A stretch of DNA of 64,000 bases, taken from assembly GCA_017405765.1 (NCBI GenBank), contig JAFQZS010000013.1, forward strand, positions 1 to 64,000, read 5' to 3'. The notes below the pieces were generated by a model, which saw only the letters and a program-made list of their open reading frames with translations, did no database searches and was not told where the DNA came from. The position numbers and the translations under genes are program-made. Numbering within the stretch: the first letter of the stretch is position 1; each line of letters opens with the position of its first letter. Positions 1 through 9,889 of this stretch are shown here, in pieces. The stretch comes from Clostridia bacterium (GTDB lineage Bacteria; Bacillota; Clostridia; Oscillospirales; RGIG577).

Positions 1-62
1 ATAGCAAGCATAGCAGGCAGGCGGGACGGCCTGTCCTGTTTACATATAAATATTTAAGCATT

Positions 63-111
63 GCGCGTCGTGACGGCGGGGAGTTTCCCCGTCTCTCACG
101 GCGCGTTTTTT
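63..111 (+). terminator. Rho-independent terminator of a gene left of the window
   Basis: An imperfect long stem (CGCG at 64-67 with 102-105, CGTGA with TCACG, GGGGA with TCCCC, internal mismatch in between) is followed by six T at 106-111. It would end a plus-strand transcript from before base 1. Confidence 0.6.
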
Positions 112-163
112 GATATGCGAAAGGGAGAGGAAGGGTATTATGAAACAGTAGGTCTGATTTTTA

Positions 164-203
164 CATAAAAGCCGTTTACGCCGAACGGACAGGCTTTTAT
201 GTG
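164..203 (+). promoter_or_regulatory. Leader hairpin upstream of the giant SLH gene
   Basis: ACATAAAAGCC at 164-174 is an exact inverted repeat of 193-203. No T-run follows, so it is not an obvious terminator. A second GC stem (GGGGC/GCCCC) lies at about 211-238. Both fall in the 5' region of the gene starting at 276. They may be mRNA-stabilising structures or a protein site; no known riboswitch class was recognised. Confidence 0.4.
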
Positions 204-275
204 ATATATCGGGGGCGATTTAGATGTATTTAGGCCCCTGCAAGTCCGCATAAAAAGAAAGGGAGGAAAGCAATA

Positions 276-3200
276 ATGAAACGCATCGTAAGTATTATCA
301 TTACGGTAGCAATGCTCATGTTTATGCTGCCGCTGCAGGCAATGGCGGCGGAGGATATCTGGCTGCCCGAGTCTCAGCATGACGAGACGCTGCTAAAGGA
401 CGGCATGTTCTATCTTGCCACAAATACGGCTTCGCTCGAGGAAGACGAAAGCGGAGCATATAAGCTTCGCGTCGTTAGAAGCGGCGACGGCGAAGAGGCG
501 GCCACGGTCCGGTTGGAGATGCTGGACGTCACCGCCAACTACGGCAAGGACTATAAAGTAACGCTTTCCGGCAGCGGGCTTTTCGGCCCGGGCGTGGAAA
601 ATAAATATAACAGCCGCTCCCTGATGGATCAGATCATAGAGGAGGGCGTTGAGGAAGATTTTGAACAGGACCTCGCTGTGGCAGGCATGACCGAAGAGGA
701 GATTGCAGAAGCCCAGCAGAAGGTAATGGAGGACTTCGCAGCCACGCTGAGCGAAGAGCTTGGCGAATATGCCGAGGAGCACCCCGACCGTTACTTGAGC
801 GAGGCCGCTGACGAAGAGAGCGCTTCGCTTGAGGACGCCGACATGACAGATGGTTCCGACGCGAATGAGCCCGACGCGAATGAGCCCGACAAGGAAGAGC
901 CTGATGAAGACGGCGCGTCGCTTGAGGCTGCGGACGCAGAGGCCGAGCCCGAGGTGGAAGCCACGGTACTTGAAAACCCCGTTACTGTGCGCTTAAACGA
1001 CGAGGAGTATGAAACGCAGTCTTCAATGAGTCTTTCGGATGCATATGAACAGACCACGGGTCTTACGGACGACTGGAGAGCGTTAAGCAGTGACGGAAGC
1101 TCTGTTTTAGACGTCGGTTCGCTTCTGGTGGATTACAGCATGGACGCCACCGACCAAATCGTCGAGGGTCTCAACAGCGCCTATCTGGACATACCCTTTG
1201 AGGAAGGCCAGACGGAGCGCATAATTTCGATAAAAACGCTGGACAACAGCAAGGGCCAGGGCGAACTCATCTTTATGCTGCGCCTTGTCTCCCCACAGGA
1301 CAATGTACGCGTAAGCAGCGATTACGGCCGCTGTATGCTGACCATTGCGGATGACGAGGATTGGGAGCTGCCCACCATAAGCTTTGCTGCCCAAAGCTTT
1401 GACGCTCAGAACGGCTTTGTCGACGTTGTGATACGCCGCGACGGTATCATTACGTCGCCGACGTCTGTACGACTGACGACTTCGGACGGCAGCGCGCAGA
1501 ACGGCCGCGACTATTCTCAGGTGGACGCCGATGTGGACTTCGCCTTCGGCGTTTCCGAGCGCACCGTCCATATACCCGTGCGCAGCATCTGGCTTTATGA
1601 GCAGTCTGACTTCAACCTGACGCTCTCCGATCCCAAAAACTGCGTCTTGGGCGAGGCGGATACTGCCGTCGGCATTATTGAGAAGGACAGCGAAAGCTTT
1701 GATATGTCCTTAACAGTCTCTGAACCCGAAAAGACAGAGGAATATGCCACGCTTGAGGCCTATGCCGCCAACCGCGAGGGCGACGCCATAGATCTGTCAA
1801 AATATTATGATATATACGAGGGCGGCGACGGCAAGGTCTACATGGACGGCAGCAAGTGCTGTCTCAAGGCCGACAGCAACGGCTGGACCGACGGCCGCTA
1901 CTGGACCAGAGCAGAGTGGGATCTTCGCAAGGATATCCTCCGGGACGGCAACATGTCCAAGCTCACCGGCTATAGCGCCTGCGGCATCGAATATAACGGC
2001 TTAAAGGTCACGGTCTCCAGAAACAGCGGCGGTTCTCCTCAAAGCAATCTGGAATACTGGTATGCGCCGGATACGGAAAAATGGTACAGGGATCGCACGG
2101 AGTACGAGGACTTGGGCCCGGACAACAACAGCATTGACCACAAGACATACTACTATTGGAACACAAGTACGGACGTGGATAAGCAGGGCGTCACGGAAGT
2201 CAGGGTCGAAAACAGCCATGACCTGGGCCACTGGCGCAAACAGAACACGTTGGTCATCGAGGAGATGAAGCCCATGCTTCGCCCCTTCATCGTGTCGGTA
2301 AAGATCTCCAATCCGGACGCCCTGACCTACTTAAACAACAACGGCGACTTGGTATCCTACAAGGATCACCCCATGGCCAAGACCGCCGGCGAGCTGGTGC
2401 TGGGCGGCGCCAACATCGGTGACAACACCGTTATAAAATACGTGGGCGACTATGTAGAGGTCTCCTGCGACGGCCGCTTCAGCTATATAAAGAGGCTCAT
2501 ACTCAGGGACGAAGACGGATACGGCTACAGCATTACGCCCACCTATCCCGTGGGTACCAAGACTGCAAGCTTCGCCCTTGACACATCGGCGCTGCATTAT
2601 ATGCACGGACTGGGGTTTATCACCTTTGCCAAGAACCCCGACGGCTTGTCCGGGACCGTGGGCAAGTTTACCATCGAGGTCGAAATGGGCAAGATCCCCA
2701 CAAATATTACGCTTGACAACAGTGACAGCCGCGGAACCGTTGAGCAGCTGTATGGTTATGGCAGCTACAACAGCGAACAGGAGCGCCGGAGAGGAGCTAT
2801 CTACCGCGGCGATTACGTCTGCTTCATGGAGGAACTCAACAGCCGGTACAAGGACTCCTTCACCGCCAGCACCATCTGGGCTGACTGGGATTATCAGGAA
2901 AACACCAACATGGCCGGCTACAGTAATAAAGGCTATCTTGCCTTTGACGAGGGTGCGACCGACTGGCGTGTGACCATGTTCAACAACTACTCCGCTATCA
3001 CCGCCCGTCCGGCATTTGACGATATCGACAACCACGTTGTGGTGCGCGTATCCGATAAGGACAAGGCGCTCTTTGACGACTCCAAAGGCGTATTCACCGC
3101 CGCGACGATCCCTGGCGAAGACGGCTATACGGACTACGAGGTGATCACAAAGACGGACTTCGAGGCGCATCAGTTCTACGAGCTCATGGCGACGCCGAAG

Positions 3201-6200
3201 GACGCGGACTATGTGGCAGTATGGACGCCGGGCAACAGCAGCGTCTCCTACAGCCAGAACACCTATTATCATGAGGCCAGATCGGAAAAGGGCTCCAACA
3301 TTATCATACTGACCGCCAAGGCGGCGGACCCGACGCTCTACGCCGTCTACGGCGACGCCTTTTACGCCGCCCTCAATCTGTCAGAAAACGTGGAGGGCGA
3401 GACCTGGATGCCCGCCGAAGGCGCCGTTATCACGGTCACTCCGGAAGCCTACGCCATCTCCGACGAGGAAGGCAGTTTCACCACCATACCCTTCAAGGGC
3501 GTATCCGGATGCCGCGTGATCATGCGGACCGAAGCCCTGGGTACGGTCAATTATAAGTACGTCATCTTGCGAAAGGGCGTACCCAAACCTGTGGGTACGG
3601 CGGACGCGAGCATCAACGCCTATCAGGTGCCGCTGGGTACTGTTATAGTGCCTGTCGTGAACCCCAACACGGTCTCCATTCAGACGGCATCCCTGTCGGA
3701 CAACACCGGTGTAGCCACGACCACCGCGGCCGTATGGACCGACGGCATGGAGTCGGCAAAGCACCTGTATACCATAAGCGCTACCGTTATCAATGACGGA
3801 ATTACATACAAGGACACCGACGGCGTCAGCCGCATTGAGCACGTTAAGACCGTAGAGTTCTGGGCATATGACGCAAAGGACAACACCCCGAGGGGCAAGC
3901 TTGCCGACGACTCTGCCGTACAGGTGACAGACAACAAAAACGGCACCGAGACATATTACCTCACCATGGGCTTCGATATGTCGGAGGATAATCTTCAGCG
4001 CTACCATCCCGGCGACAAGCTATACGTGCGACTTATCACGGACAGGGTAAAAGGTAACGGAATGATCACCGACGAAAACGGCAACGAGGTGGAGAGCGCC
4101 TCCCTGCAGGAGACGGTATATGCCCCGGTCTACACCGGCTACGATCTGGTGAGCGCCGCGAATTACACGCCCCCCGAGCTCAACATCGACGTGCTGGACG
4201 GCAATCTGGACGAGCTCTTCGGTACGCTGCCCATCTTCGGTAGCCTGAATACCACGCTGCGTCTGTCGAAGCTGTCGATGAGTCAGCAGAAGCTGCCCAA
4301 CGGCGGAATATCCCTGTGCCTCGGCTATAGGCTGAATACGGACAACGATTATAACAGTGATTATGCCACGGATACGGGCGCGGCCGATGGTTTTAAAGCC
4401 ACCGCGAAAAAGGCGTCCGAATGGGGTAAGACGCTGTGGAACGGTAAAAAGCATGTCATAGGCGTGGGCAACGCAGGACTTAACCCCTTTGTGGGCATCT
4501 ATCTTGACTTCGGCGTGCCCGCACAGACGTCAAACGTTCTCGGTCTGGTATTCTGCGGCGGCGGCATGTACGTTGGCGCCGTGGGCTTCTTCAAGGTCGT
4601 TATATACTTCCCGATAGGTCCGGTTCCGGCTTATTTCGGCGTTGAGGGAGACCTGATAAGCTATGTAAACATGGGCTTCCAGGTCACTGAAAACATGCGG
4701 AGTATGGAGGATATCACCGCCGGCGGCGACTTAAAGAGCGGGCTAAATTACGATTTCAAGTTCAAAGCGGAGGTCATGGTGCGCATCTATGTAGGCGTGG
4801 GCCTGTGCGGCACACTTGGCATCCGAGGCGGCCTAAGCTACGATATGCAGTACATATACTACCCATCTGTGAAGAACATCAACCCGAATTACCACCAGCA
4901 CGGCTTCATGCTGACCTTGAATCTGCAGATATGGGTCGATCTCTACTGGTTCAGCATTCCCATCCCTGCGATGCAACTTGCGCATAAGGCCTACGGCTAT
5001 TACAAGGATATCGAGGAGGGAGTAAAAACTGCCGAGCTTTCCGAAGCGGAGGATACAGGGCCTGTAATGAGGCAGTCACCGACGCCTTCGGCATGGATGC
5101 CCGACGGCGGCAAGGCCAAATTAGAGGCTACGCTTAGGGAGGACAGCACCACAACGCTTCTTGAAAACAACTATCCCTACGCCGATCCGCAGATGATTGA
5201 TACGGGATTCTCGCTGGTACTCGTCTTCATTACGACAGAATCCTGCTTCGGCACGAACGAAAAGGGCAGAGGCGACGAAACGACCCTCGCGTGCAGTGTA
5301 TACCGGTACGTCAACGACGACCTCACCCCCGTGGAGAACCCGACATGGAGCGCGCCCGTTCGGATAGGCGACGCCGAAACCTTCAAGACCGGCGACTTCC
5401 AGCCGCATTTGGAGAACTGTTACTTTGAAGAAGGCGAAGGCGTGGCGGAAATTCTGGTAAGCTGGATCTCCCGAAAGGACAAGAAGTGGGCTGAGGATCC
5501 GAACGATCCGACGACGGAAGAGCAGCTCGAGTACCTTCGCGATATGGAGGTCTACACGGCAGCGCTCAAAGTGGGACACAGTGACGTGACCGTGCTCGAC
5601 TGCCAGCGCGTAACAAACGACGACTACTACAACTCCGAGCCTCAGGCCGTTTGGGACATCTACGATAAGGATATGGAATACATGGTATTCTATCAGGCCT
5701 CCGAGCCGGGCGTGAAGGAGATCGCAGCGGACGAGTCGGTATACGCCGACTTCCCTAATGAGGACAGCCGCCAGCTTCTGGAAAACGTCTCTCCCAACCG
5801 CAACGGCGCTTTCCTAATGTACAAGACGTACGACGTCACGTCGGGCACGGTGACAAGCAAGACCCCGGCAGGCTCCTTTATGGAAACGCCGATAAACGGT
5901 CAGAACCGTCCGGTAATAACGGATCTGGTCGTGCGAGATTTTGTATATGAAAACGCAGAAGGTAATCCTGATCACTGCGTTCTGTGCGCCTATACGGTGG
6001 ACAGCGACGAAAACATGTCAACGCAGTTCGACAGAGAGCTGTATCTCCAGATCTTCGACGATGACGAGGGCCGCTTCTATGCCCCGATACAGCTGACAAA
6101 CGATCCCAACAAGGCGATAAGCCGCCCACAGTTCACCAGGGAGGAAAATCTTTCCTGTTATCTCTTCTGGTACGAGCAGACCGACGTCGCCACGGACGAG

Positions 6201-8675
6201 ACCGGCAGCTTAAAGGAGAACGGCGAGATCCAGTTTATCGACCTTAGCGACCTGTTTACAAACGGCCTCATCATTAACGATGCGACAGGGACCGTCAGGG
6301 TGAAAGACAAGATCACCGTGTCGGAGATGAGGGCGCGACCTGAATACGCATCGCTGTCCGAGGAGGACAAGGCGAGTCTTACGGATTATGATTACGAGCT
6401 TCCGGTCCAGACCGTGACGATCCCGCAAACCGATGAGTTTGAGGAAGGCCCCGCTGTTGCAAGCTTCATCCCCTATATGGACAGCGAGCGGAACCTCTTT
6501 ATCATATGGATCCAGGATCTGCCCTATGTGCTCGAAAATGAGGACGGCTCGACAGAGAATGTTATCGTAAGCGAGCTTTACGCATCGGCAAGGATTGCCG
6601 ATCTCAGAGAGACCGGAAGCGCTTGGTCACGTCCTCAGCGGCTGACTTACGACAATAAGTTTTTTGACGAGAACACGCCGCTCATCTACGTGCCGTCCAT
6701 AGAGCGCTACAAGGACACCGTCTTCGCGGCAGCCAACCGTTATGAGTATGCGCTGACAACAGAAGGCGGGGCCGAGCCCGTGGACAGCGCGGATCTGGTG
6801 GCTGTACACTTTGCATTCATCGGAAGCCTTAAGCCTGAGAAGATAAGCTATGACTGTGAATATCCCGCTGCGGGCGAAGAAGTGCAGGTGACCGTTACCA
6901 TCGTAAACGACGGAATTCTGAAGTCGGACGGCGGAAGCTACGTTATCAGGGATAGGATTAACACAAAGACGGGCTCTTTCGAGTTATCAGGAACGCTTGA
7001 GAGTATGCTGCCCGACGAATCTGCGGACGTCACCTTCACCTATACCATGCCGGAGGACCTTTCGGGACTTGACAAAATCTGTTTCGAGGTGACGACGCAG
7101 GAAAAGGGCTTCCCCGACGAATCGATCAGCAAAGTTTTCGGTGACGGCGAGGATGAGGAAGCCGAAGCTATCCGTGTGGGCTGGAGTGCGGCGTTTACCG
7201 ACGTGGAAACCGAGGAACGTGACGACGGCTTCTATGTGACTTATGAGCTCACTAACGCCGGCAATGTGACGATGCCCGCAGGCGCCGTGACCGTTAAGAT
7301 CGGCGACTCAGCCGAAATGGATACCGTCTGGGCTGAAAAACCCCTCGATACAGCCCTTGAGCCGGACGAGAGCGCTGCCTATACGGTGAAGCTCAAGAAC
7401 GTTTCGGACGATTTCTCATCCGGATTCCGGCGCGGATTTATAATGGCAGGCGACGCGGAAGGCAACGCACTTGACAACATCAACAGCTCCCGCGACATAG
7501 TCCTTACACTGGAGCATCCATACAACGTCGTTGTAAACGGCAACGAAAACCTCCCGACGTCGGGCATAACCCTCAAGGCCGGAGAGACGCTGGATCTTAA
7601 GGGCGACTATGTGGGCAAGAGCCTGTATACGAGCGCCGAGGTGAAGTTCGCAACGCTGGAGAGCGGAGTGGCTACCGTATATGAAGGTGTGCTCTACGCT
7701 ATGGAGCCCGGTGAAACTACGCTTGTAGCCAAGGTAGGAGATTACGGCGGCACGACGGTCATCCCCGTTAAAGTTGCTGCCTCGAACGAAGGCGGCGGAG
7801 GCGGCGGAGGCGGAGGCGGAAGCTCCGCAAAGACCTCGCCCGTCACGATAAGTGCATCTACGGAAAACGGCGCCGTAAAGGCTGACAAAACGAACGCGGC
7901 TTCGGGCCAGACCGTAACTCTTACGCTCACGCCTAATGCAGGCTATAAGGCTGCGGGCGTAACGGTGACCGACAAAAGCGGCACGGCCATATCCGTTACT
8001 AAGAATGCGGACGGAACATACAGCTTCACGATGCCCGCAAGCGAGGTTACGGTAACGCCTACGTTTGTAAAGGCGGACGAGACCGATGAAAACGCTTGCC
8101 CGAAGGATGAAACGTGTCCGATAAGCAGATTTACCGATGCAAGCCCCGCTGCGTGGTACCACGACGGCGTACACTGGGCGCTTGACAAGGGTATAATGAA
8201 CGGCGTCGGAGACGCTTTCGCTCCCGACGGCGATACCACGAGAGCGATGGCAGTCACGATGCTGTGGCGCATGGAAGGAAGCCCCGAGGCTGAGAGCGAT
8301 GTGACGTTTGCCGATGTGGACAGCGACGCGTGGTATGCAGACGCGGTAAGCTGGGCCGCAGAGAACGGCGTCGTAAACGGCACGAGCGAAACGACATTTT
8401 CGCCCGACGATCCCGTGACGCGCGAGCAGCTTGCGGCGATACTCTACCGCTGCGCGAATGCGAAGGGCGAAGGCTTTACGGGAGCGTGGGCATTTAGGCT
8501 CGACTATCCCGACGTTTCGGAAGTATCCGAATACGCATACGAGCCTCTGTGCTGGATGACGATGCACGGCATAATGCAGGGCATGGCAGACGGCACGCTT
8601 TCACCCGCGAGCCGTGCGACACGTGCGCAGATAGCCACGATGTTCATGCGCTTTGACGCGGAGATGGCAGAGTAA
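276..8675 (+). CDS. Giant secreted SLH-anchored protein with Calx-beta domains (2799 aa)
   Basis: Surface protein attached to the cell wall; no enzyme motif seen. Signal peptide at residues 1-24 ending AMAA. Calx-beta-like segments lie at about 45-110 and 364-480 (the NGRDY motif is typical), separated by a very acidic Asp/Glu/Ala/Ser stretch (about 175-225). A central part (1400-1465) is Gly/Val/Phe-rich and hydrophobic. Two CARDB/Ig-like segments are at about 2190-2260 and 2300-2380, then a ten-Gly linker (about 2506-2515), one 'bacterial repeat' domain (2522-2600) and three SLH modules (2615-2797) that should bind pyruvylated wall polymer. The start is supported by GGGAGG 11 bases upstream. 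It is flanked by terminators, so it is a single-gene unit. The middle 1500 residues have no domain I can name; it could be an adhesin, a sugar-binding scaffold or a large S-layer component. Confidence 0.9.
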   Translation: MKRIVSIIITVAMLMFMLPLQAMAAEDIWLPESQHDETLLKDGMFYLATNTASLEEDESGAYKLRVVRSGDGEEAATVRLEMLDVTANYGKDYKVTLSGSGLFGPGVENKYNSRSLMDQIIEEGVEEDFEQDLAVAGMTEEEIAEAQQKVMEDFAATLSEELGEYAEEHPDRYLSEAADEESASLEDADMTDGSDANEPDANEPDKEEPDEDGASLEAADAEAEPEVEATVLENPVTVRLNDEEYETQSSMSLSDAYEQTTGLTDDWRALSSDGSSVLDVGSLLVDYSMDATDQIVEGLNSAYLDIPFEEGQTERIISIKTLDNSKGQGELIFMLRLVSPQDNVRVSSDYGRCMLTIADDEDWELPTISFAAQSFDAQNGFVDVVIRRDGIITSPTSVRLTTSDGSAQNGRDYSQVDADVDFAFGVSERTVHIPVRSIWLYEQSDFNLTLSDPKNCVLGEADTAVGIIEKDSESFDMSLTVSEPEKTEEYATLEAYAANREGDAIDLSKYYDIYEGGDGKVYMDGSKCCLKADSNGWTDGRYWTRAEWDLRKDILRDGNMSKLTGYSACGIEYNGLKVTVSRNSGGSPQSNLEYWYAPDTEKWYRDRTEYEDLGPDNNSIDHKTYYYWNTSTDVDKQGVTEVRVENSHDLGHWRKQNTLVIEEMKPMLRPFIVSVKISNPDALTYLNNNGDLVSYKDHPMAKTAGELVLGGANIGDNTVIKYVGDYVEVSCDGRFSYIKRLILRDEDGYGYSITPTYPVGTKTASFALDTSALHYMHGLGFITFAKNPDGLSGTVGKFTIEVEMGKIPTNITLDNSDSRGTVEQLYGYGSYNSEQERRRGAIYRGDYVCFMEELNSRYKDSFTASTIWADWDYQENTNMAGYSNKGYLAFDEGATDWRVTMFNNYSAITARPAFDDIDNHVVVRVSDKDKALFDDSKGVFTAATIPGEDGYTDYEVITKTDFEAHQFYELMATPKDADYVAVWTPGNSSVSYSQNTYYHEARSEKGSNIIILTAKAADPTLYAVYGDAFYAALNLSENVEGETWMPAEGAVITVTPEAYAISDEEGSFTTIPFKGVSGCRVIMRTEALGTVNYKYVILRKGVPKPVGTADASINAYQVPLGTVIVPVVNPNTVSIQTASLSDNTGVATTTAAVWTDGMESAKHLYTISATVINDGITYKDTDGVSRIEHVKTVEFWAYDAKDNTPRGKLADDSAVQVTDNKNGTETYYLTMGFDMSEDNLQRYHPGDKLYVRLITDRVKGNGMITDENGNEVESASLQETVYAPVYTGYDLVSAANYTPPELNIDVLDGNLDELFGTLPIFGSLNTTLRLSKLSMSQQKLPNGGISLCLGYRLNTDNDYNSDYATDTGAADGFKATAKKASEWGKTLWNGKKHVIGVGNAGLNPFVGIYLDFGVPAQTSNVLGLVFCGGGMYVGAVGFFKVVIYFPIGPVPAYFGVEGDLISYVNMGFQVTENMRSMEDITAGGDLKSGLNYDFKFKAEVMVRIYVGVGLCGTLGIRGGLSYDMQYIYYPSVKNINPNYHQHGFMLTLNLQIWVDLYWFSIPIPAMQLAHKAYGYYKDIEEGVKTAELSEAEDTGPVMRQSPTPSAWMPDGGKAKLEATLREDSTTTLLENNYPYADPQMIDTGFSLVLVFITTESCFGTNEKGRGDETTLACSVYRYVNDDLTPVENPTWSAPVRIGDAETFKTGDFQPHLENCYFEEGEGVAEILVSWISRKDKKWAEDPNDPTTEEQLEYLRDMEVYTAALKVGHSDVTVLDCQRVTNDDYYNSEPQAVWDIYDKDMEYMVFYQASEPGVKEIAADESVYADFPNEDSRQLLENVSPNRNGAFLMYKTYDVTSGTVTSKTPAGSFMETPINGQNRPVITDLVVRDFVYENAEGNPDHCVLCAYTVDSDENMSTQFDRELYLQIFDDDEGRFYAPIQLTNDPNKAISRPQFTREENLSCYLFWYEQTDVATDETGSLKENGEIQFIDLSDLFTNGLIINDATGTVRVKDKITVSEMRARPEYASLSEEDKASLTDYDYELPVQTVTIPQTDEFEEGPAVASFIPYMDSERNLFIIWIQDLPYVLENEDGSTENVIVSELYASARIADLRETGSAWSRPQRLTYDNKFFDENTPLIYVPSIERYKDTVFAAANRYEYALTTEGGAEPVDSADLVAVHFAFIGSLKPEKISYDCEYPAAGEEVQVTVTIVNDGILKSDGGSYVIRDRINTKTGSFELSGTLESMLPDESADVTFTYTMPEDLSGLDKICFEVTTQEKGFPDESISKVFGDGEDEEAEAIRVGWSAAFTDVETEERDDGFYVTYELTNAGNVTMPAGAVTVKIGDSAEMDTVWAEKPLDTALEPDESAAYTVKLKNVSDDFSSGFRRGFIMAGDAEGNALDNINSSRDIVLTLEHPYNVVVNGNENLPTSGITLKAGETLDLKGDYVGKSLYTSAEVKFATLESGVATVYEGVLYAMEPGETTLVAKVGDYGGTTVIPVKVAASNEGGGGGGGGGGSSAKTSPVTISASTENGAVKADKTNAASGQTVTLTLTPNAGYKAAGVTVTDKSGTAISVTKNADGTYSFTMPASEVTVTPTFVKADETDENACPKDETCPISRFTDASPAAWYHDGVHWALDKGIMNGVGDAFAPDGDTTRAMAVTMLWRMEGSPEAESDVTFADVDSDAWYADAVSWAAENGVVNGTSETTFSPDDPVTREQLAAILYRCANAKGEGFTGAWAFRLDYPDVSEVSEYAYEPLCWMTMHGIMQGMADGTLSPASRATRAQIATMFMRFDAEMAE

Positions 8676-8705
8676 CAAATTATAAAAAAACACATAAAGC
8701 ATAAA

Positions 8706-8745
8706 ATGGCGCGAACAGCTCTTACGGCTGTCCGCGCCATATTTA
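8706..8745 (+). terminator. Terminator of the giant SLH gene
   Basis: ATGGCGCG (8706-8713) pairs with CGCGCCAT (8733-8740), extended by ACAGC/GCTGT around a short loop, and is followed by ATTT. It lies 30 bases after the stop codon. Confidence 0.75.
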
Positions 8746-8885
8746 ACATAAGCCTCGGATCTTATAAATTTAAAGTCGCGTTTGGGTTTTACACCCGTTT
8801 GTAATGCTTTATCACTAAGAGGTGGATTTGAATCGGCACAGGGGAAGTTACGATGTTTTCCCTGCACTTTTATACGCCGCTTTTT

Positions 8886-9365
8886 TTACACGCCCAGCGA
8901 GCGCACCCACTTTTCAAGCTCTTTGGCCGACGTTCCTCCTCTGAATACTTTGCCTTCCTTCAATACCGCGCCCCTGCAGCTCGGCGCAAGTCCTTCGTTC
9001 GTTTTACCCATGCCGCTGCCGCCGGAGGTGGCGAACGGCACTATCGTTTTGCCCGTAAGGTCGAAGCATTCAAGATAAGTGTTGATTATCGTGGGCGCAA
9101 CGTACCACCAAATGGGAAATCCTATAAATATCGTGTCATACTCCTCAACAGAGGGCGGAGCCTCGTTCATTTTCGGGCGGAAGCTTCTGTTCTTCATTTC
9201 TAAAGTGCTGCGCGAGTTTTTGTCCATCCAATTAAGATCGGCCCTTGTATAGGGGACCTCGGGCTTTATCTCGTAAATGTCCGCGCCTATGGTATTTTTC
9301 AGGGTCCGGGCAAGACGCGCGGTGACTCCGCTTGCGGAAAAATATGCGACTAATGCCTTTTTCAT
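8886..9365 (-). CDS. Flavodoxin family protein (159 aa)
   Basis: Small FMN-binding electron carrier or NAD(P)H-dependent quinone/FMN reductase of the flavodoxin fold, cytosolic. Residues 1-15 carry the phosphate-loop version YFSASGVTARLA in place of the classic TxTGxT. The 50s-loop area has the GFPIWWY motif, and ATSGGSGMG lies in the 90s loop; this is the 'flavodoxin_4' pattern. Length is normal. The start follows AAGGAGGA. It is the second gene after the DUF1294 gene on the same strand, 73 bases downstream, and that gap holds its own AT-rich -10-like region with the inverted repeat ATACT-N6-AGTAT (9411-9426). Flavodoxins are commonly iron-starvation genes, which fits the Fur-like palindrome upstream of the pair. 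The exact redox partner is unknown. Confidence 0.9.
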   Translation of the reverse strand: MKKALVAYFSASGVTARLARTLKNTIGADIYEIKPEVPYTRADLNWMDKNSRSTLEMKNRSFRPKMNEAPPSVEEYDTIFIGFPIWWYVAPTIINTYLECFDLTGKTIVPFATSGGSGMGKTNEGLAPSCRGAVLKEGKVFRGGTSAKELEKWVRSLGV

Positions 9366-9410
9366 AAAAAAGTCCTCCTTAATTTAAATATATAAAACCT
9401 GAATTTGATC

Positions 9411-9426
9411 ATACTATAATAAGTAT
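9411..9426. promoter_or_regulatory. Short inverted repeat in front of the flavodoxin gene
   Basis: ATACT and AGTAT flank six bases over an AT-rich -10-like stretch. The 6-base spacer is the same as in the stronger palindrome at 9772-9791. It may be a second, weaker operator, but the arms are short and chance is possible. Confidence 0.25.
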
Positions 9427-9438
9427 CGGGCGTGAGCG

Positions 9439-9750
9439 TTATTTCAACATGCCGGGATAAAGAAAGAGCACTGCTCCCGCTATAAAAAGCCACACGACCA
9501 AAAATATCGGAACAAGTATCTTAAAGCTTAAATGTTTGCTCTTGTGGCGTATGAGAAAAACGCCGATAAACGCGCCGAGGCTCCCGCCTATCGCGTTTAA
9601 TATGAGAAGCGTGCTTTCGGGTATGCGAAGCTTTACGTTTCCCGTTTTGCTTGCAAGCTTATCATATATCATAAGTATAAGCGTCAGTATGTTTACGGCT
9701 CCGAGATAGTAAAATATGGCGGGATAAAGGAAAAGAATAAGCGTTTTCAA
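9439..9750 (-). CDS. DUF1294 small membrane protein (103 aa)
   Basis: Four hydrophobic segments (about residues 2-26, 45-64, 73-97 and the C-terminus) and the family core: MxYDKxxAK near 28-33, RIPESTLL near 43 and NAIGGSLGAFIG near 52 followed by HKSKH. This matches DUF1294, whose function is unknown; some members are fused to cold-shock domains, this one is not. The start is a TTG preceded by AAGGAGGT at 9 bases, the best ribosome site available. It lies upstream of the flavodoxin gene in the same direction and shares its control region, so a link with iron or redox status is possible but only inferred. Confidence 0.85.
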   Translation of the reverse strand: MKTLILFLYPAIFYYLGAVNILTLILMIYDKLASKTGNVKLRIPESTLLILNAIGGSLGAFIGVFLIRHKSKHLSFKILVPIFLVVWLFIAGAVLFLYPGMLK

Positions 9751-9771
9751 GGTAAAAGACCTCCTTCGTAT

Positions 9772-9806
9772 GATAATGTTATATCATTATCCTAAAAATA
9801 AATCAA
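9772..9806 (-). promoter_or_regulatory. Promoter with Fur-box-like palindrome for DUF1294-flavodoxin
   Basis: On the minus strand TTGATT (9801-9806) and TATAAC (9778-9783) are 17 bases apart. The -10 lies inside the inverted repeat GATAATG-TTATAT-CATTATC (9772-9791). The arms equal those of the classical Fur box, but the centre is six instead of five bases. A repressor bound here would block the promoter. Fur identity is inference. Confidence 0.5.
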
Positions 9807-9812
9807 ATTTGA

Positions 9813-9841
9813 TTGCAAAAACACTTATATTAAGGTAAAAT
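9813..9841 (+). promoter_or_regulatory. Sigma-A type promoter of the pyrH operon
   Basis: TTGCAA (9813-9818) and TAAAAT (9836-9841) are separated by 17 bases, 48 bases upstream of the pyrH start. It is divergent from the flavodoxin promoter. Confidence 0.6.
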
Positions 9842-9889
9842 GTATGCATAGACAAGTACGAACCATACACAGCGGAGGTCGAAACAGCA

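Noticed and set aside
2331-3272. 313-codon minus-strand frame within the giant SLH gene
   Set aside because: Mirror frame with no ribosome site or recognisable domain.
7416-8567. 383-codon minus-strand frame opposite the end of the giant SLH protein
   Set aside because: Opposes well-defined SLH modules; Arg/His/Cys-rich nonsense sequence typical of antisense frames in GC-biased genes.
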